A stretch of 64,000 nt of DNA from Microbacterium sp. AZCO (GCF_039614715.1 NZ_CP154857.1:806001-870000), one strand, 5' to 3'. Shown: positions 28,402 to 38,079, counted from the stretch's first letter. Numbers and translations are program-made. The notes: generated by a model not told the origin, from the letters alone.

Positions 28402-29240
28402 GCGATCACCTGCCGCTGCGCGCCCAGTCCGTCGATCGAGACCTCGACGACATCGCCCTGCGCGAGGTAGGGGAACCGGCCCGACAGGGCCACGCCCTCG
28501 GGTGTGCCGGTGAGGATCACGTCGCCCGGTTCGAGTGTGAGGTACTGGCTCAGGTGCCAGACGATCACGTCGACCGGGAAGATGAGGTCGGCCGTGGTCG
28601 AGTCCTGCCGGGCCTCGCCGTTCACGAAGCTGCGCAGGCGCAGGTCTGCGGGCGAGATCTCGTCGGGAGTCACGAGCTCGGGTCCGAGCGGCGAGAAGCG
28701 CGGCGCGCACTTGCCCTTGCTCCACTGACCGCCCGAGATCTCGAGCTGCCAGGTGCGCTCCGAGAGGTCGTTCGCGATCGTGTATCCGGCGATGTGCTCG
28801 GCGGCATCGGCCGGGCTGTCGAGGTAGCTCGCGCGCGTGCCGATGACGACGGCGAGCTCGACCTCCCAGTCGGTCTTCTCGCTGCCGCGGGGGAGCGGCA
28901 CGTCGTCGTACGGCCCGGACACGGTGTTGGGCGTCTTGAGGAACATCACGGGGTCGCGCGGCGGCTGCGCTCCGGATTCCGCGGCGTGGGCGGCGTAGTT
29001 CATGCCGATGCAGACGACGGCGGAGGGCCGCGCGATCGGAGCGCCGATGCGGAGCGCCTCGGCATCGGCGAGCCGCGTCAGCCGGCCCCCGGCGAGCGCA
29101 TCCTCGACGCGCCCCACGGGGTCGGCCTCGAGGAACGAGCCGTCGATATCCGCCGTCAGGGGAGTCAGATCCCACACGCCGTCCTCGCGCACCACCACGG
29201 GTGTCTCGGCGCCTTCCGGCCCCCTCCGCCCAAATCTCAT
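28398..29240 (-). CDS. Fumarylacetoacetate hydrolase-family enzyme
   Basis: A 280-residue FAH-family hydrolase. The core begins VCIGMNYAAHAAESG, continues PVMFLKTPNTVSGPYDDV and contains the metal-binding W-E-x-E element (DWEVELAVVIG) plus TGTPEGVAL near the end. Members cleave 2,4-diketo acids, including acylpyruvates and 2,4-diketo-3-deoxy sugar acids. It precedes and overlaps the SDR gene by ATGA. Together the two fit terminal steps of deoxy-sugar acid catabolism to pyruvate and a hydroxy acid. Confidence 0.88.
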   Translation of the reverse strand: MRFGRRGPEGAETPVVVREDGVWDLTPLTADIDGSFLEADPVGRVEDALAGGRLTRLADAEALRIGAPIARPSAVVCIGMNYAAHAAESGAQPPRDPVMFLKTPNTVSGPYDDVPLPRGSEKTDWEVELAVVIGTRASYLDSPADAAEHIAGYTIANDLSERTWQLEISGGQWSKGKCAPRFSPLGPELVTPDEISPADLRLRSFVNGEARQDSTTADLIFPVDVIVWHLSQYLTLEPGDVILTGTPEGVALSGRFPYLAQGDVVEVSIDGLGAQRQVIA

Positions 29241-29394
29241 GTCACTCCAGCCGTCGGAAGAATGGATGCCGCGATCCGGGCGCTCCGGGAGGAGCCTAGC
29301 CGCGGGTAGCGCGTGCGGGCCCGACCTTCAACCCCCTCCGCGTCCGCGTTACGGGCGAACGACACTGGCGGCCGAGGATTCGAGGAGGTCCGAT

Positions 29395-30045
29395 ATGGCT
29401 GACCAGCCCGGAAACCAGACGCCGAACACGCCCGACGTGAACGAGTCGGAGCTGCGCGACCTGAAGGTCGACGAGCTTCGCGAGAGGGCGAAGGATGCCG
29501 GCGTGTCCGGCACGTCCAACCTGAAGAAGGACGAGCTCGTGGACGCGATCGCCGAGCAGTCGCGTGGCGGCGGGCGTGGCGCCGACTCGGGGGGTGGCGG
29601 AGCCTCGGGCGGCGGAGCCTCGGGCGACGGAGCCGCGGGCGGCGGAGACGAGGAATTCGGCGCGGGACCCGATGACGGCCGCGTGCGGCAGGGGCCCGAG
29701 GCATCCCGTTCCCTGCAGTACTCGCAGGAGGTGACCTCGCCCGACGAGCAGCCGGAGCGCGCGGGCCGCAGCCTGGCGACGACGCACCACGAGGTCATCC
29801 GGCAGTGGGCCGAGGAGCGCGGCGGCACGCCCGCGACGGTCGAGGGCACCGAGCACGGCGACCACCTGGGCGTGCTGCGCTTCGACTTCGGCGACGACAC
29901 CGATCGGCTCCGTCACGTCGGCTGGGACGAGTGGTTCGCGACCTTCGACGACCGCCGACTCAACTTCATCTACCAGGAGACGCGCAGCGACGGCAGCCAG
30001 TCGAACTTCTTCCGGCTCGACAATCCCGAGCGGGAGGACGGCTGA
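29395..30045 (+). CDS. Rho_N-domain protein with glycine-rich linker
   Basis: A 216-residue protein. Residues about 15-52 (ESELRDLKVDELRERAKDAG then GTSNLKKDELVDAIAEQ) form a Rho N-terminal (SAP/LEM-like) domain, a small helical nucleic-acid binding module. A glycine/serine linker with GGGG, GGGA and SGGG repeats follows (about 56-82), then a conserved C-terminal block (HHEVIRQWAEERGGTPATVEG and the DEWFATFDDRRLNFIYQE core). The ATG has GAGGAGG seven bases upstream. Function unknown; DNA or RNA association is likely. Confidence 0.82.
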   Translation: MADQPGNQTPNTPDVNESELRDLKVDELRERAKDAGVSGTSNLKKDELVDAIAEQSRGGGRGADSGGGGASGGGASGDGAAGGGDEEFGAGPDDGRVRQGPEASRSLQYSQEVTSPDEQPERAGRSLATTHHEVIRQWAEERGGTPATVEGTEHGDHLGVLRFDFGDDTDRLRHVGWDEWFATFDDRRLNFIYQETRSDGSQSNFFRLDNPEREDG

Positions 30046-30048
30046 GGC

Positions 30049-30408
30049 CTACTCGGCGGCGGGCCGGAGCTTCTTCGGCAGCCCGGCGACGACGAGCTCG
30101 TACGATGTGTCGATCGCCTCGCGCAGCTCGTCGTCAGGGATGCCGCCGCCCGTCGTCAGGGTGTTCCAGCCCGAGCGGCCGATGTAGGCCGACACCCGCG
30201 CGTCGTCGGGGTAGCGCACGAGCCACTCGTCTGCCTCATCGCGCGTCCTCGCGGCCTTGACGCCAACGGTCGTGCCGTTGCCGCAGAAGGCGAAGATCTT
30301 GCCGCGCTCGCCGGGCCCCACCTTGTACACGAGGTCGTCCTCCCACGGCTGGTCCGGCCAGGCGCCCGGCTTCGCTGCGCAGTACGCGCGCACCTCTTCA
30401 GGAGTCAC
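30049..30408 (-). CDS. MmcQ/YjbR-family protein
   Basis: A 119-residue protein of PF04237: an N-terminal helix (VTPEEVRAYCAAKPGAWPDQ), a KIFAFCG beta-strand, and the closing GRSGWNTLTTGGGIPDDELREAIDTSYELV, where S/G-W-N and the D-E-L helix are conserved. The fold resembles a DNA-binding or ligand-binding barrel; no activity is established. GTG at 30408 is used. Convergent with the Rho_N-domain gene. Confidence 0.85.
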   Translation of the reverse strand: MTPEEVRAYCAAKPGAWPDQPWEDDLVYKVGPGERGKIFAFCGNGTTVGVKAARTRDEADEWLVRYPDDARVSAYIGRSGWNTLTTGGGIPDDELREAIDTSYELVVAGLPKKLRPAAE

Positions 30409-30514
30409 GGCGCCAGTATGACCCACGGATGCCGCGATCCGCGCGTCACGACCGATGGACGCGGATGGGTGTTGACCGTCTCGGAGTCGTCCTGCATGAT
30501 GGACGGAGCAAGTT

Positions 30515-30545
30515 GATTCGCGATTCCAATTTAGTCTCTCGAATC
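30515..30545 (+). promoter_or_regulatory. Inverted repeat upstream of the GH13 gene
   Basis: GATTCGCGA (30515-30523) and TCTCGAATC (30537-30545) match as inverted repeats in 8 of 9 positions, centres about two helical turns apart, 44 bases before the GTG start and in a locally AT-rich segment. This could bind a LacI-type regulator, but no such gene is adjacent. Confidence 0.35.
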
Positions 30546-30588
30546 CCCGGGCCAGTCACCCCACTCGAAACCCCCGAAAGGAACCTTC

Positions 30589-32271
30589 GTGACACTGACC
30601 GCCGATGCCCGAACGGATGCCGCACACTCCACCGCGGTTCCGCCCTGGTGGCGACAGGCCGCTGTGTATCAGATCTACCCGCGCAGCTTCGCCGACTCCA
30701 ACGGCGACGGACTGGGCGACATCCGGGGGGTGACGTCGCGCGCCGATTACCTCGCCGAGCTCGGGATCGACGCCGTCTGGCTCAGTCCGTTCTATCCGTC
30801 GGAGCTCGCCGACGGCGGGTACGACGTCGCCGACTACCGCGACGTCGACCCGCGGCTGGGCACCCTCGACGATTTCGACGACATGGTCGCGGCGCTGCAC
30901 GCGCGCGGCATCCGTGTCGTCGTCGACATCGTCCCCAACCACACCTCGGATCAGCACGCCTGGTTCCAGGAGGCGCTCGCCGCGGGCCGCGGGTCGGCCG
31001 CGCGCGAGCGGTACATCTTCCGCGACGGCAAGGGACCCGATGGCGCCGAGCCGCCCGCCGACTGGGTGTCGGTGTTCGGCGGGCCGGCGTGGGAGCGGGT
31101 GGCCGACGGGCAGTGGTACTTCCACAACTTCGCGACCGAGCAGCCCGACCTCAACTGGGACAACCCCGAGGTGCGCGCCGACTTCGTGCGCACGCTCCGC
31201 TTCTGGAGTGACCGCGGGGTCGACGGGTTCCGCATCGACGTGGCCCACATGCTCACGAAGGACCTCGCCGAGCCGCTGCCCTCGCGCGCCGAGCTCGACG
31301 CCCTGCCCTTCGACGGCACGCACCCCCTCATCGACCGCGACGACGTGCACGAGATCTACGCCGAGTGGCGGAAGGTCTTCAACGAGTACGACCCGCCCCG
31401 CACGGCGGTCGCGGAGGCGTGGGTCGCACCCTCGCGCATCCCGCTCTACGCACGGCCCGAGAGCCTCGGGCAGGCGTTCAACTTCGACCTGCTGCAGGCC
31501 GATTTCGACGCGGCCGAGTTCCGCCGCGTCGTGAGCGACAACCTGACGCTTGCCGAGGCCTCCGGCTCGTCGAGCACGTGGGTGCTGTCGAACCACGACG
31601 TCGTGCGCCACGCGACGAGGTACGGCCTCCCGCCGCTGCCAGGCGAGCGCGGACGCGATGCCGAGAAGCACGGCTCGGCGTGGCTGCGCGCGGGCGGACC
31701 GGAGTCCGCGCTGGATCGCGAGGGGGGCCTGCGACGTGCGCGGGCCGCGTCGGCGTTCCTCCTCGGCCTGCCCGGCTCCGCCTACCTCTATCAGGGCGAG
31801 GAGCTGGGCCTGCACGAGGTCGCCGACATCCCCGCCGGCGAGCGCCAGGACCCGACGTTCTTCCGCACGGAGGGCGAGGAGATCGGGCGGGATGGATGCC
31901 GCGTCCCGCTGCCGTGGACGGCTGAGGGAAGCTCGCTGGGCTTCGGCGCCGACGGCGCCCACCTGCCGCAGCCCGCGTGGTTCGCGCAGTACGCCGTCGA
32001 CGCGCAGGAGGACGACGCTCACTCCACGCTCGAGCTGTATCGTCGCGCGCTGAAGCTGCGGCACGAGCTGCAGACCGAGGAGAAGCTCGAGTGGATCGAG
32101 ACGGGACGTGACGACGTGCTGCACTTCCGCCGACCCAACGGCTGGGAGGTCGTGACGAACTTCGGCGTCGAGCCGTACGCCCTCGGCGCCGGCGAGATCG
32201 TGCTGTCGACCGCGGAGGATGCCTCCGGGGAGGTGCCGGGCGAAGCCACGGTGTGGGTGCGCACCGCCTAG
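30589..32271 (+). CDS. GH13 alpha-glucosidase
   Basis: A 560-residue glycoside hydrolase of family 13 (alpha-glucosidase/oligo-1,6-glucosidase subfamily). The (beta/alpha)8 markers are VYQIYPRSFADSNGDGLGD near the start, DIVPNHTS, the nucleophile segment DGFRIDVAH (about residue 214), the acid/base EAWV (about 275) and the transition-state NHD segment (about 338). No signal peptide, so it acts on imported maltose, isomaltose or sucrose-type sugars. The GTG is supported by AAAGGA 8 bases upstream. It stands alone with an inverted repeat in its promoter region. Confidence 0.93.
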   Translation: MTLTADARTDAAHSTAVPPWWRQAAVYQIYPRSFADSNGDGLGDIRGVTSRADYLAELGIDAVWLSPFYPSELADGGYDVADYRDVDPRLGTLDDFDDMVAALHARGIRVVVDIVPNHTSDQHAWFQEALAAGRGSAARERYIFRDGKGPDGAEPPADWVSVFGGPAWERVADGQWYFHNFATEQPDLNWDNPEVRADFVRTLRFWSDRGVDGFRIDVAHMLTKDLAEPLPSRAELDALPFDGTHPLIDRDDVHEIYAEWRKVFNEYDPPRTAVAEAWVAPSRIPLYARPESLGQAFNFDLLQADFDAAEFRRVVSDNLTLAEASGSSSTWVLSNHDVVRHATRYGLPPLPGERGRDAEKHGSAWLRAGGPESALDREGGLRRARAASAFLLGLPGSAYLYQGEELGLHEVADIPAGERQDPTFFRTEGEEIGRDGCRVPLPWTAEGSSLGFGADGAHLPQPAWFAQYAVDAQEDDAHSTLELYRRALKLRHELQTEEKLEWIETGRDDVLHFRRPNGWEVVTNFGVEPYALGAGEIVLSTAEDASGEVPGEATVWVRTA

Positions 32272-32290
32272 CTCGGCGACGCGCGCACGC

Positions 32291-33181
32291 TCAGACCGCG
32301 GGTCGGAGCGTGCGCGCGTAGTCCTCCTTGAGCACCGCGAGGTGGAACCAGGCTTCGACGTGCGCAACGCCCGGGAGTGAGCGGATGCGTTCGAGACTCG
32401 CGTAGAGGGCCCCGGCCGACGGCTCGACGAGCGTCATGACGGCGTCGAAACGGCCGAGGGTGCGGGCCGCGAAGTCGACGCCCCGCCACGTGCGCAGCGC
32501 GTCGAGGACCGAGTCGTCGTCAGCCAGGAGGTTGAGCCCGACGCCCATCGAGAGCTGGCGGTGCGCGAGCCCGCGCGCCTCGACGGCGCTGATCTTGATG
32601 ACGCCGCTCTCGATCAGCCGCTCGACTCGGGTCGTGACGGCCGAGGGCGAGAGGCGCACCGCCTCGCCGAGCGCCCGAAAGCTCATGCGGCCGTCGCGCT
32701 GCAGCAGCTCGATGAGCGCGGTGTCGGTCGCATCGATCGTGACGTCTCCCCGGTACTCCGACACGAAGAAGCCCTTGATGACGCTCGAGTAGATGAGCGT
32801 GTTGATGTCGACGACGCCTGGCATCGCGCGGATCTCGGCGAGGAGGTCGTGCAGGGCCGCCATGGAGCCGACGCGCACCTCGGTGACGAGGTCGTGCGCG
32901 CCGCCGATGGCCGAAACGAGCACCGTCTCGGCCAGCCCGCGCAAGCGCTGGGCGAGCGGCTCGACGGTGGCATCCGTGCGGATCGAGACGTGTGCGAGCA
33001 CGTGCTGGCCGAGAAACCCGGGATCGACGGCGGCGACGACGCGCACGGTCCCGTCGGCGAGCATCGTGCGGAGTCGGTCGGAGACGGCGGCACGCGGGCG
33101 GCCCAGTCGCTCACCGAGGGAGTGGATGCTGGCCCTCCCGTTCTCCTGCAGGGCGCGGATCAGATCGGCGTCGAAGTCCAT
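32291..33181 (-). CDS. Double-length Lrp/AsnC-type regulator
   Basis: A 296-residue regulator made of two tandem Lrp units. The first HTH is DADLIRALQENGRASIHSLG with GRPRAAVSDRL, followed by an RAM-like sensor strand set; the second HTH begins near residue 155 (DATDTALIELLQRDGRMSFRALG) with its own sensor region to the end. Ordinary Lrp proteins are about 150-160 residues. It is divergent from the transporter-amidohydrolase-TPP-ureohydrolase operon and is its most likely controller, plausibly responding to an amino acid or guanidino compound. Confidence 0.88.
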   Translation of the reverse strand: MDFDADLIRALQENGRASIHSLGERLGRPRAAVSDRLRTMLADGTVRVVAAVDPGFLGQHVLAHVSIRTDATVEPLAQRLRGLAETVLVSAIGGAHDLVTEVRVGSMAALHDLLAEIRAMPGVVDINTLIYSSVIKGFFVSEYRGDVTIDATDTALIELLQRDGRMSFRALGEAVRLSPSAVTTRVERLIESGVIKISAVEARGLAHRQLSMGVGLNLLADDDSVLDALRTWRGVDFAARTLGRFDAVMTLVEPSAGALYASLERIRSLPGVAHVEAWFHLAVLKEDYARTLRPAV

Positions 33182-33276
33182 GCTCGCTCGATTCGTCGAA
33201 TTTCCCGGGATCGCTCGGGATCCCCGACAGAAGTAGATCACAGATCCGCTTGCGAGTGACGTTTTCCGAAGACCTG

Positions 33277-33287
33277 CATTGGCAATG
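33277..33287. promoter_or_regulatory. Small palindrome between Lrp gene and MHS operon
   Basis: CATTG-G-CAATG is a perfect inverted repeat about 109 bases before the transporter start. A second dyad-like stretch rich in GGGATC/GATCCC lies at about 33210-33225. Both are in the shared divergent region and could be Lrp sites; neither matches a site I can name. Confidence 0.3.
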
Positions 33288-33395
33288 AGACGGAACTCCA
33301 GTGAGAGGCCGAATCTGCTGGACTTTCGCGGTTGCCGAGGCATCCCGACGCTCGTAGCATCCTTCGCATCCCCGATCATCCGCAAAGGAGCGGCC

Positions 33396-34724
33396 ATGAG
33401 TTCCAGCACCACGACTCAGCGAGCGCGACGAGCCGGGCTCGCCGCGTTCGCCGGCACCACGATCGAGTGGTACGACTTCTACGTCTACGCCACGGCGGCC
33501 GCCCTCGTGTTCGGTCCCCTCTTCTTCCCGAGCGGCGACCCGCTCGCCGAGACGGCGGCGGCGTTCGCCACCTTCGCGGTCGCGTTCCTCGTACGGCCGC
33601 TCGGCGGCATCCTGTTCGGCCACATCGGCGACAAGCTCGGCCGGCGCGTGTCGCTCGTCATCACCCTGCTTCTCATGGGCGCCGCGACGGTGCTCGTCGG
33701 CTGCCTCCCGACATACGACGCGATCGGCATCTGGGCGCCCATCCTCCTGATCCTCCTGCGCGCGCTGCAGGGCCTCGCGGTCGGCGGCGAGTGGGGTGGT
33801 GCCGTCCTCATGAGCGTCGAGCACGCGCCGGAGGGCAAGAAGACCTTCTACGGCGGCTTCACGCAGCTGGGCAACCCCGCCGGAGCACTCCTGGCCTCCG
33901 GGATCTTCGCCATCATGGCGCGGTTCGGCGACGACTTCATCATGAACGGCGGATGGCGCATCCCGTTCCTCCTGTCGATCGTGCTCGTCGCCGTCGGCTT
34001 CTGGGTGCGGTACCGCGTGGAGGAGTCGCCGGTCTTCGAGTCGAAGGTCGAGGGGCGCAAGCAGTCGATGCCGCTCGCCTACGCGCTGCGCGTCAACTGG
34101 AAGCCGATCCTTCTCGGCATCGGCCTGCTGCCGATCTCGACCGGCGGCTACTACTTGGCGACCACGTTCGCGACCGCGTACGCGACCGGCGACACGATCA
34201 ACATGAGCGAGTCCCTCATCCTCGACGCCATGACGATCGCGTCATTCATCGAGTTCGTCGTGACGCTGCCCGTCGCGTGGCTCGGCGACAAGTGGGGCCG
34301 CAAGAACATCATGTACATCGGTCTCGCCACCTCCGTGCTGACGTTCGTGCCGTTCATGCTCGTTCTGCCCGGGCGCATCGAGCCGCTCGTCTTCCTCTTC
34401 GCGTCGCTCGTGCGCATCGCGATGAGCGCGACGTACGCGCCGATCGCGGCGATTCTGGCGCAGATGTTCCGCCCGCAGGCGCGCTACACGTCCATCGCCC
34501 TCTCCTACGGCGTCGGGGCGGCGATCTGGGCCGGGTTCTCGCCGTGGTTCGCGACGCTCCTCATCGCCTGGACGGGGAGCATCTGGTCGGTCGTCGCGAT
34601 GTTCACCGGCATGGCGATCCTCGCCGCGATCTGCACGAAGCTCGCTCCGCAGCACTCCGACGAGGCACCCGTCACCGACAGCTTCGTCCCCCGCACCGAC
34701 ACCACCACGAATCGAGTGTCATGA
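33396..34724 (+). CDS. MHS-family metabolite:proton symporter
   Basis: A 442-residue, twelve-helix MFS transporter of the metabolite:H+ symporter family (ProP/ShiA/KgtP type), recognised by the opening AGTTIEWYDFYVYATAAALVFGPLFFPSGDP, the GHIGDKLGRR loop and the GGEWGGAVLMSVEHAPEGK segment. It probably imports the organic substrate used by the three enzymes that follow. AAAGGAG lies 7 bases before the ATG. Its stop overlaps the amidohydrolase start by ATGA. Confidence 0.92.
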   Translation: MSSSTTTQRARRAGLAAFAGTTIEWYDFYVYATAAALVFGPLFFPSGDPLAETAAAFATFAVAFLVRPLGGILFGHIGDKLGRRVSLVITLLLMGAATVLVGCLPTYDAIGIWAPILLILLRALQGLAVGGEWGGAVLMSVEHAPEGKKTFYGGFTQLGNPAGALLASGIFAIMARFGDDFIMNGGWRIPFLLSIVLVAVGFWVRYRVEESPVFESKVEGRKQSMPLAYALRVNWKPILLGIGLLPISTGGYYLATTFATAYATGDTINMSESLILDAMTIASFIEFVVTLPVAWLGDKWGRKNIMYIGLATSVLTFVPFMLVLPGRIEPLVFLFASLVRIAMSATYAPIAAILAQMFRPQARYTSIALSYGVGAAIWAGFSPWFATLLIAWTGSIWSVVAMFTGMAILAAICTKLAPQHSDEAPVTDSFVPRTDTTTNRVS

Positions 34725-36391
34725 GAAAGCTCGCCGCCTTCGACTGTCCCGTGCAGACGACGCCGCGCCTCGTCACGGCACGCGTCATCCACACCGTCGA
34801 CGACGCCGACAGCACCGCCTCTGCGATGCTGACTGACGCGGGCCGCATCCTCGCCCTCGGCTCCCTCGCCGAATGCGAGACGGCCGCCGCGCGCCTGGGC
34901 CTCGAGCCCGAGCGGGTCGACCTCGGCGATGCCGTCGTCGTCCCCGGCTTCATCGACGCCCACGCGCACCCGCTCATGTTCGGCCAGTTGATGACGTGGG
35001 TGGACTGCGGGCCGGAGAAGGCGGCGAGCATCCCCGAGATCATCGCCCTCCTGAAGGATGCCGCGGCCGGTCTTCCCGCCGGCCGGCCTGTGCGGGGCTA
35101 CGGCTACGAGCACCGCAACCTCGCCGAGCAGCGGCATCCCACCCGTTTCGAGCTCGACGAGGTCGCGACGGACCGCGAGGTGTACCTCATGAACGCGTCC
35201 GGCCACGGCGGAGTCGTCAACTCGCACACCTTCGCGCTGCACGGCGTCGACCGTGACACCCCGAACCCCGACGGCGGGGAGTACTTCCGCGATGCCGACG
35301 GCGAGCTGACCGGTGAGATCTCCGACGCGGCGTGCAACATCCTGACGGGCGTGCACGGCGTCAAGATCGGGCACCACGGGCCGAACTTCCACCTCGCCGA
35401 CGAGCCGGAGGAGCACCTGCGACAGCTGGATGCCGCGACGCAGCGCTTCCTCGCCGGAGGCGTCACGACGATCGGCGACGCCCAGGTGTCGCGGCGCGAG
35501 TTCGACATGTACCTGCGTCTCGCCGAGGCGGGCCGCCTCGAGCTGCGTGTCTCGATGTACCTGCTGTCGCACCTGCTCGACGACGCGCTCGACATGGGGC
35601 TCGTCGGCCAGTTCGGCAACGCCTACCTGAGCTTCGCAGGTATCAAGCTGTATGCCGACGGCACGCTCGGCGGCTGGACCGCGTACTTCCCCGACGGCTA
35701 CGTCGGAGACCCCTGCCGCACGGGCCAGCTGTATCACGAGCCTGCCGAGTACGCCGAGCTGATCCGCCGCGCGCACGGCGCCGGTCTGCAGACCGCGACG
35801 CATGCGCAGTCCCCGACGGCGATCGAGATGGTGATCTCGGCCATCGAGGCGGCCCTCGCGGACCGGCCCGATGCCGACGCCCGCCACCGCATCGAGCACT
35901 GCGGGCTGCCGACGCCGGAACAGATCCAGCGGATGGCGAGCTCGGGCATCCGACCCGTCAACCAGACGCAGCACTACTTCAACTGGGGCGAGGGCGTCGA
36001 GCAGGCCATCGGCACGCCGGGTGAGCGGTTCAACCCGCTCGGCGAGTTCGAGGCGGCGGGTGTGCCGTTCACGATCTCGTCCGATGCTCCCGTCGCCGAG
36101 CCCATTCCGCTCGAGGCGATCCAGACCGCCGTGACCCGCGTGACGCGCCGGGGGCACAGGCTCGGCCCCGACGACTTGCGCGTCTCGGCGCACGCGGCAC
36201 TCCGCGCCCACACGTACGCGGGTGCCGTCTCGATCGGCCGCGAGGACGACCTCGGCTCTCTCGAGCTGGGCAAGTACGCCGACTTCGCCGTGCTGTCGGA
36301 CGACCCGCTCGCGGTCGCAGCAGACGAGATCTCGGGCATCCGCGTGCTCGAGACGTGGGTCGACGGCGAGCTCCGGCACCGGGCGGCGTGA
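34721..36391 (+). CDS. Amidohydrolase family 3 (YtcJ-like)
   Basis: A 556-residue metal-dependent hydrolase of the amidohydrolase_3 group. The N-terminal metal motif is FIDAHAHP, followed by a lysine-containing strand (KLYADGTLGG), THAQSP and the RHRIEHC histidines, then ISSDAPVAEP with the catalytic aspartate. These enzymes hydrolyse amide or amidine-like bonds; N-acyl or guanidino substrates would fit the downstream ureohydrolase. It overlaps the transporter by ATGA and is followed after 2 bases by the TPP enzyme. Confidence 0.9.
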   Translation: MRKLAAFDCPVQTTPRLVTARVIHTVDDADSTASAMLTDAGRILALGSLAECETAAARLGLEPERVDLGDAVVVPGFIDAHAHPLMFGQLMTWVDCGPEKAASIPEIIALLKDAAAGLPAGRPVRGYGYEHRNLAEQRHPTRFELDEVATDREVYLMNASGHGGVVNSHTFALHGVDRDTPNPDGGEYFRDADGELTGEISDAACNILTGVHGVKIGHHGPNFHLADEPEEHLRQLDAATQRFLAGGVTTIGDAQVSRREFDMYLRLAEAGRLELRVSMYLLSHLLDDALDMGLVGQFGNAYLSFAGIKLYADGTLGGWTAYFPDGYVGDPCRTGQLYHEPAEYAELIRRAHGAGLQTATHAQSPTAIEMVISAIEAALADRPDADARHRIEHCGLPTPEQIQRMASSGIRPVNQTQHYFNWGEGVEQAIGTPGERFNPLGEFEAAGVPFTISSDAPVAEPIPLEAIQTAVTRVTRRGHRLGPDDLRVSAHAALRAHTYAGAVSIGREDDLGSLELGKYADFAVLSDDPLAVAADEISGIRVLETWVDGELRHRAA

Positions 36392-36393
36392 AG

Positions 36394-38079
36394 ATGAGCA
36401 TCGTGAGCAGCGAGCAGACGGCGGCCGAGAGCGCCGCACCGTACGCCGACACCGCGGGCCGCGCCGTGATGGAGACGATCCGCGCGTACGGCGTCACGAC
36501 GATCTTCGGCATCCCGGGCACGCACAACCTCGAGCTCTACCGGCCGCTCGCCGACCTCGGCATCCGCGCCGTGACGAACCGCCACGAGCAGGGCTCGGGC
36601 TACGGCGCCGACGGGTGGGCGCAGCAGACGGGGCTTCCGGGCGTCGTCATCACGACCTCGGGTCCGGGCCTTCAGAACGCCATGAGCGCGATCGGCACCG
36701 CCTTCTGCGAGTCGCGGCCGCTCCTCGTCGTCTCGCCGGGTGTGCCGCGCGGTGAGGAGTTCCGCGACGTCGGAACCCTGCACGAGACGAAGGACGCCTC
36801 CGCCATGGTCGGCGCGATCGCCGAGTGGTCGCGCCGTGTGTCGAGTGCCGCCGAAGCCGTCGACGCGGTGCACGACGCGTTCGCGCTGTTCCGCACCGGC
36901 CGACCGCGTCCGGTGCACATCGAGATCCCGCTCGACGTGCTCGAGGCGCCGGCCGATCTTCCCGCGGGCGCTCGCGCAGCACGGCCTGCCGCCCGCGGCG
37001 AGCGCATCGATCGGGATGCCGTGGCGCGCGCGGCGCGCCTCATCGCCGCCGCCCGGAACCCCGTCATCGTCGCGGGAGGGGGAGCGACGCGGGCGTCGCG
37101 GGAGGTCACGGCGCTGGCCGAGCGGCTCTCGGCGCCCGTCCTCACGACGCTCAACGGAAAGGCGACGCTTGATGAGCGGCATCCCCTCTCCCTCGGCGCC
37201 AATCTGCGGCTCGCGGCGGCCCGCGAGGTCGCCGAGGCGGCCGACGTGCTCATCGTGCTGGGCTCGAAGCTCGGCGCGGCCGAGCTCTGGGCGCCGGCGC
37301 TCGAGGCGCGTGGCCCCGTCGTCCGGGTCGACGTGTCGGCCGCACAGCTGCACAAGAACCTCGAGGCCGCCGTCGGCATCGTCGGCGACTGCGCCGCGGT
37401 CGTCGACGAGCTGCTCGGCGCGCTTCCCTCCGAACCGCGGTCGCAGCCGGACCTCGCAGCCGCACGTGCGGCGATCGCGGCGGAGACGCACGAGGCCGCG
37501 CCCGAGACCGTCGCGCTCGCCGAGCGGATCGCCGCGGCGCTCCCCGAGGACGCGATCGTCGCGGGCGACTCGTCGCAGATCGTCTATCTCGCGCTCGCCA
37601 ACGTCGTGCGGCAGGCGCAACCGCACTCCCTCCTGTACACGCCCACCTACGCGACGCTCGGCTACGGCCTGCCCGCCGCGATCGGGGCGCGCGTCGCCCG
37701 GCCCGACCGGCCCGTCATGGCCGTGCTCGGCGACGGGGCGCTCATGTTCTCGATCAACGAGCTGGCGACCGCCGTAGAGCAGGGCCTCGACCTCACCATC
37801 GTGTGCGTGGACAACGGCGGCTACGCGGAGATCCGGCAGAACGAGGTGGATCGCGGCATCCAGCCGATCGGGGTCGATCTGGTGCAGCCCGACTGGGCCG
37901 CGCTGGCGGTGGCGTTCGGCGGTGCCGGCCGTCGCGTCGACGCGCTCGACGATGTCGGAGACGCCATCCGGGGCGCCGTCGCGAAAGGCGGCGTGCAGCT
38001 CATCCACATCCCGCAGGCGGCACTCACCGGCCACGCGGCGCCTGCGCGCCGTGACGACAGCTCGAAGGAGGACTCATGA
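36394..38079 (+). CDS. TPP-dependent 2-oxo acid decarboxylase (2-ketoarginine decarboxylase-like)
   Basis: A 561-residue enzyme of the acetolactate synthase/benzoylformate decarboxylase superfamily. The catalytic glutamate is E65 in [16 protein letters not shown]; the TPP/Mg motif is GDGALMF near residue 447 ending in VCVDNGGY. A neighbouring ureohydrolase and an Lrp regulator make 5-guanidino-2-oxopentanoate decarboxylase (AruI, arginine transaminase pathway) the most attractive role: 2-ketoarginine to 4-guanidinobutyraldehyde. An aldehyde dehydrogenase and transaminase would be needed and are not in the window. Acetolactate synthase itself is less likely because no small subunit is present. 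Confidence 0.85.
   Translation: MSIVSSEQTAAESAAPYADTAGRAVMETIRAYGVTTIFGIPGTHNLELYRPLADLGIRAVTNRHEQGSGYGADGWAQQTGLPGVVITTSGPGLQNAMSAIGTAFCESRPLLVVSPGVPRGEEFRDVGTLHETKDASAMVGAIAEWSRRVSSAAEAVDAVHDAFALFRTGRPRPVHIEIPLDVLEAPADLPAGARAARPAARGERIDRDAVARAARLIAAARNPVIVAGGGATRASREVTALAERLSAPVLTTLNGKATLDERHPLSLGANLRLAAAREVAEAADVLIVLGSKLGAAELWAPALEARGPVVRVDVSAAQLHKNLEAAVGIVGDCAAVVDELLGALPSEPRSQPDLAAARAAIAAETHEAAPETVALAERIAAALPEDAIVAGDSSQIVYLALANVVRQAQPHSLLYTPTYATLGYGLPAAIGARVARPDRPVMAVLGDGALMFSINELATAVEQGLDLTIVCVDNGGYAEIRQNEVDRGIQPIGVDLVQPDWAALAVAFGGAGRRVDALDDVGDAIRGAVAKGGVQLIHIPQAALTGHAAPARRDDSSKEDS

Noticed and set aside
34505..38034. Two minus-strand frames of 640-690 codons opposite the amidohydrolase and TPP genes
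   Set aside because: Overlap proven enzymes whose motifs are intact; the antisense frames contain only arginine/valine/histidine-rich sequence.
36394..38079. Acetolactate synthase for branched-chain amino acids
   Set aside because: There is no regulatory small subunit or ilvC neighbour, and the operon context (ureohydrolase, amidohydrolase, transporter) points to catabolism.
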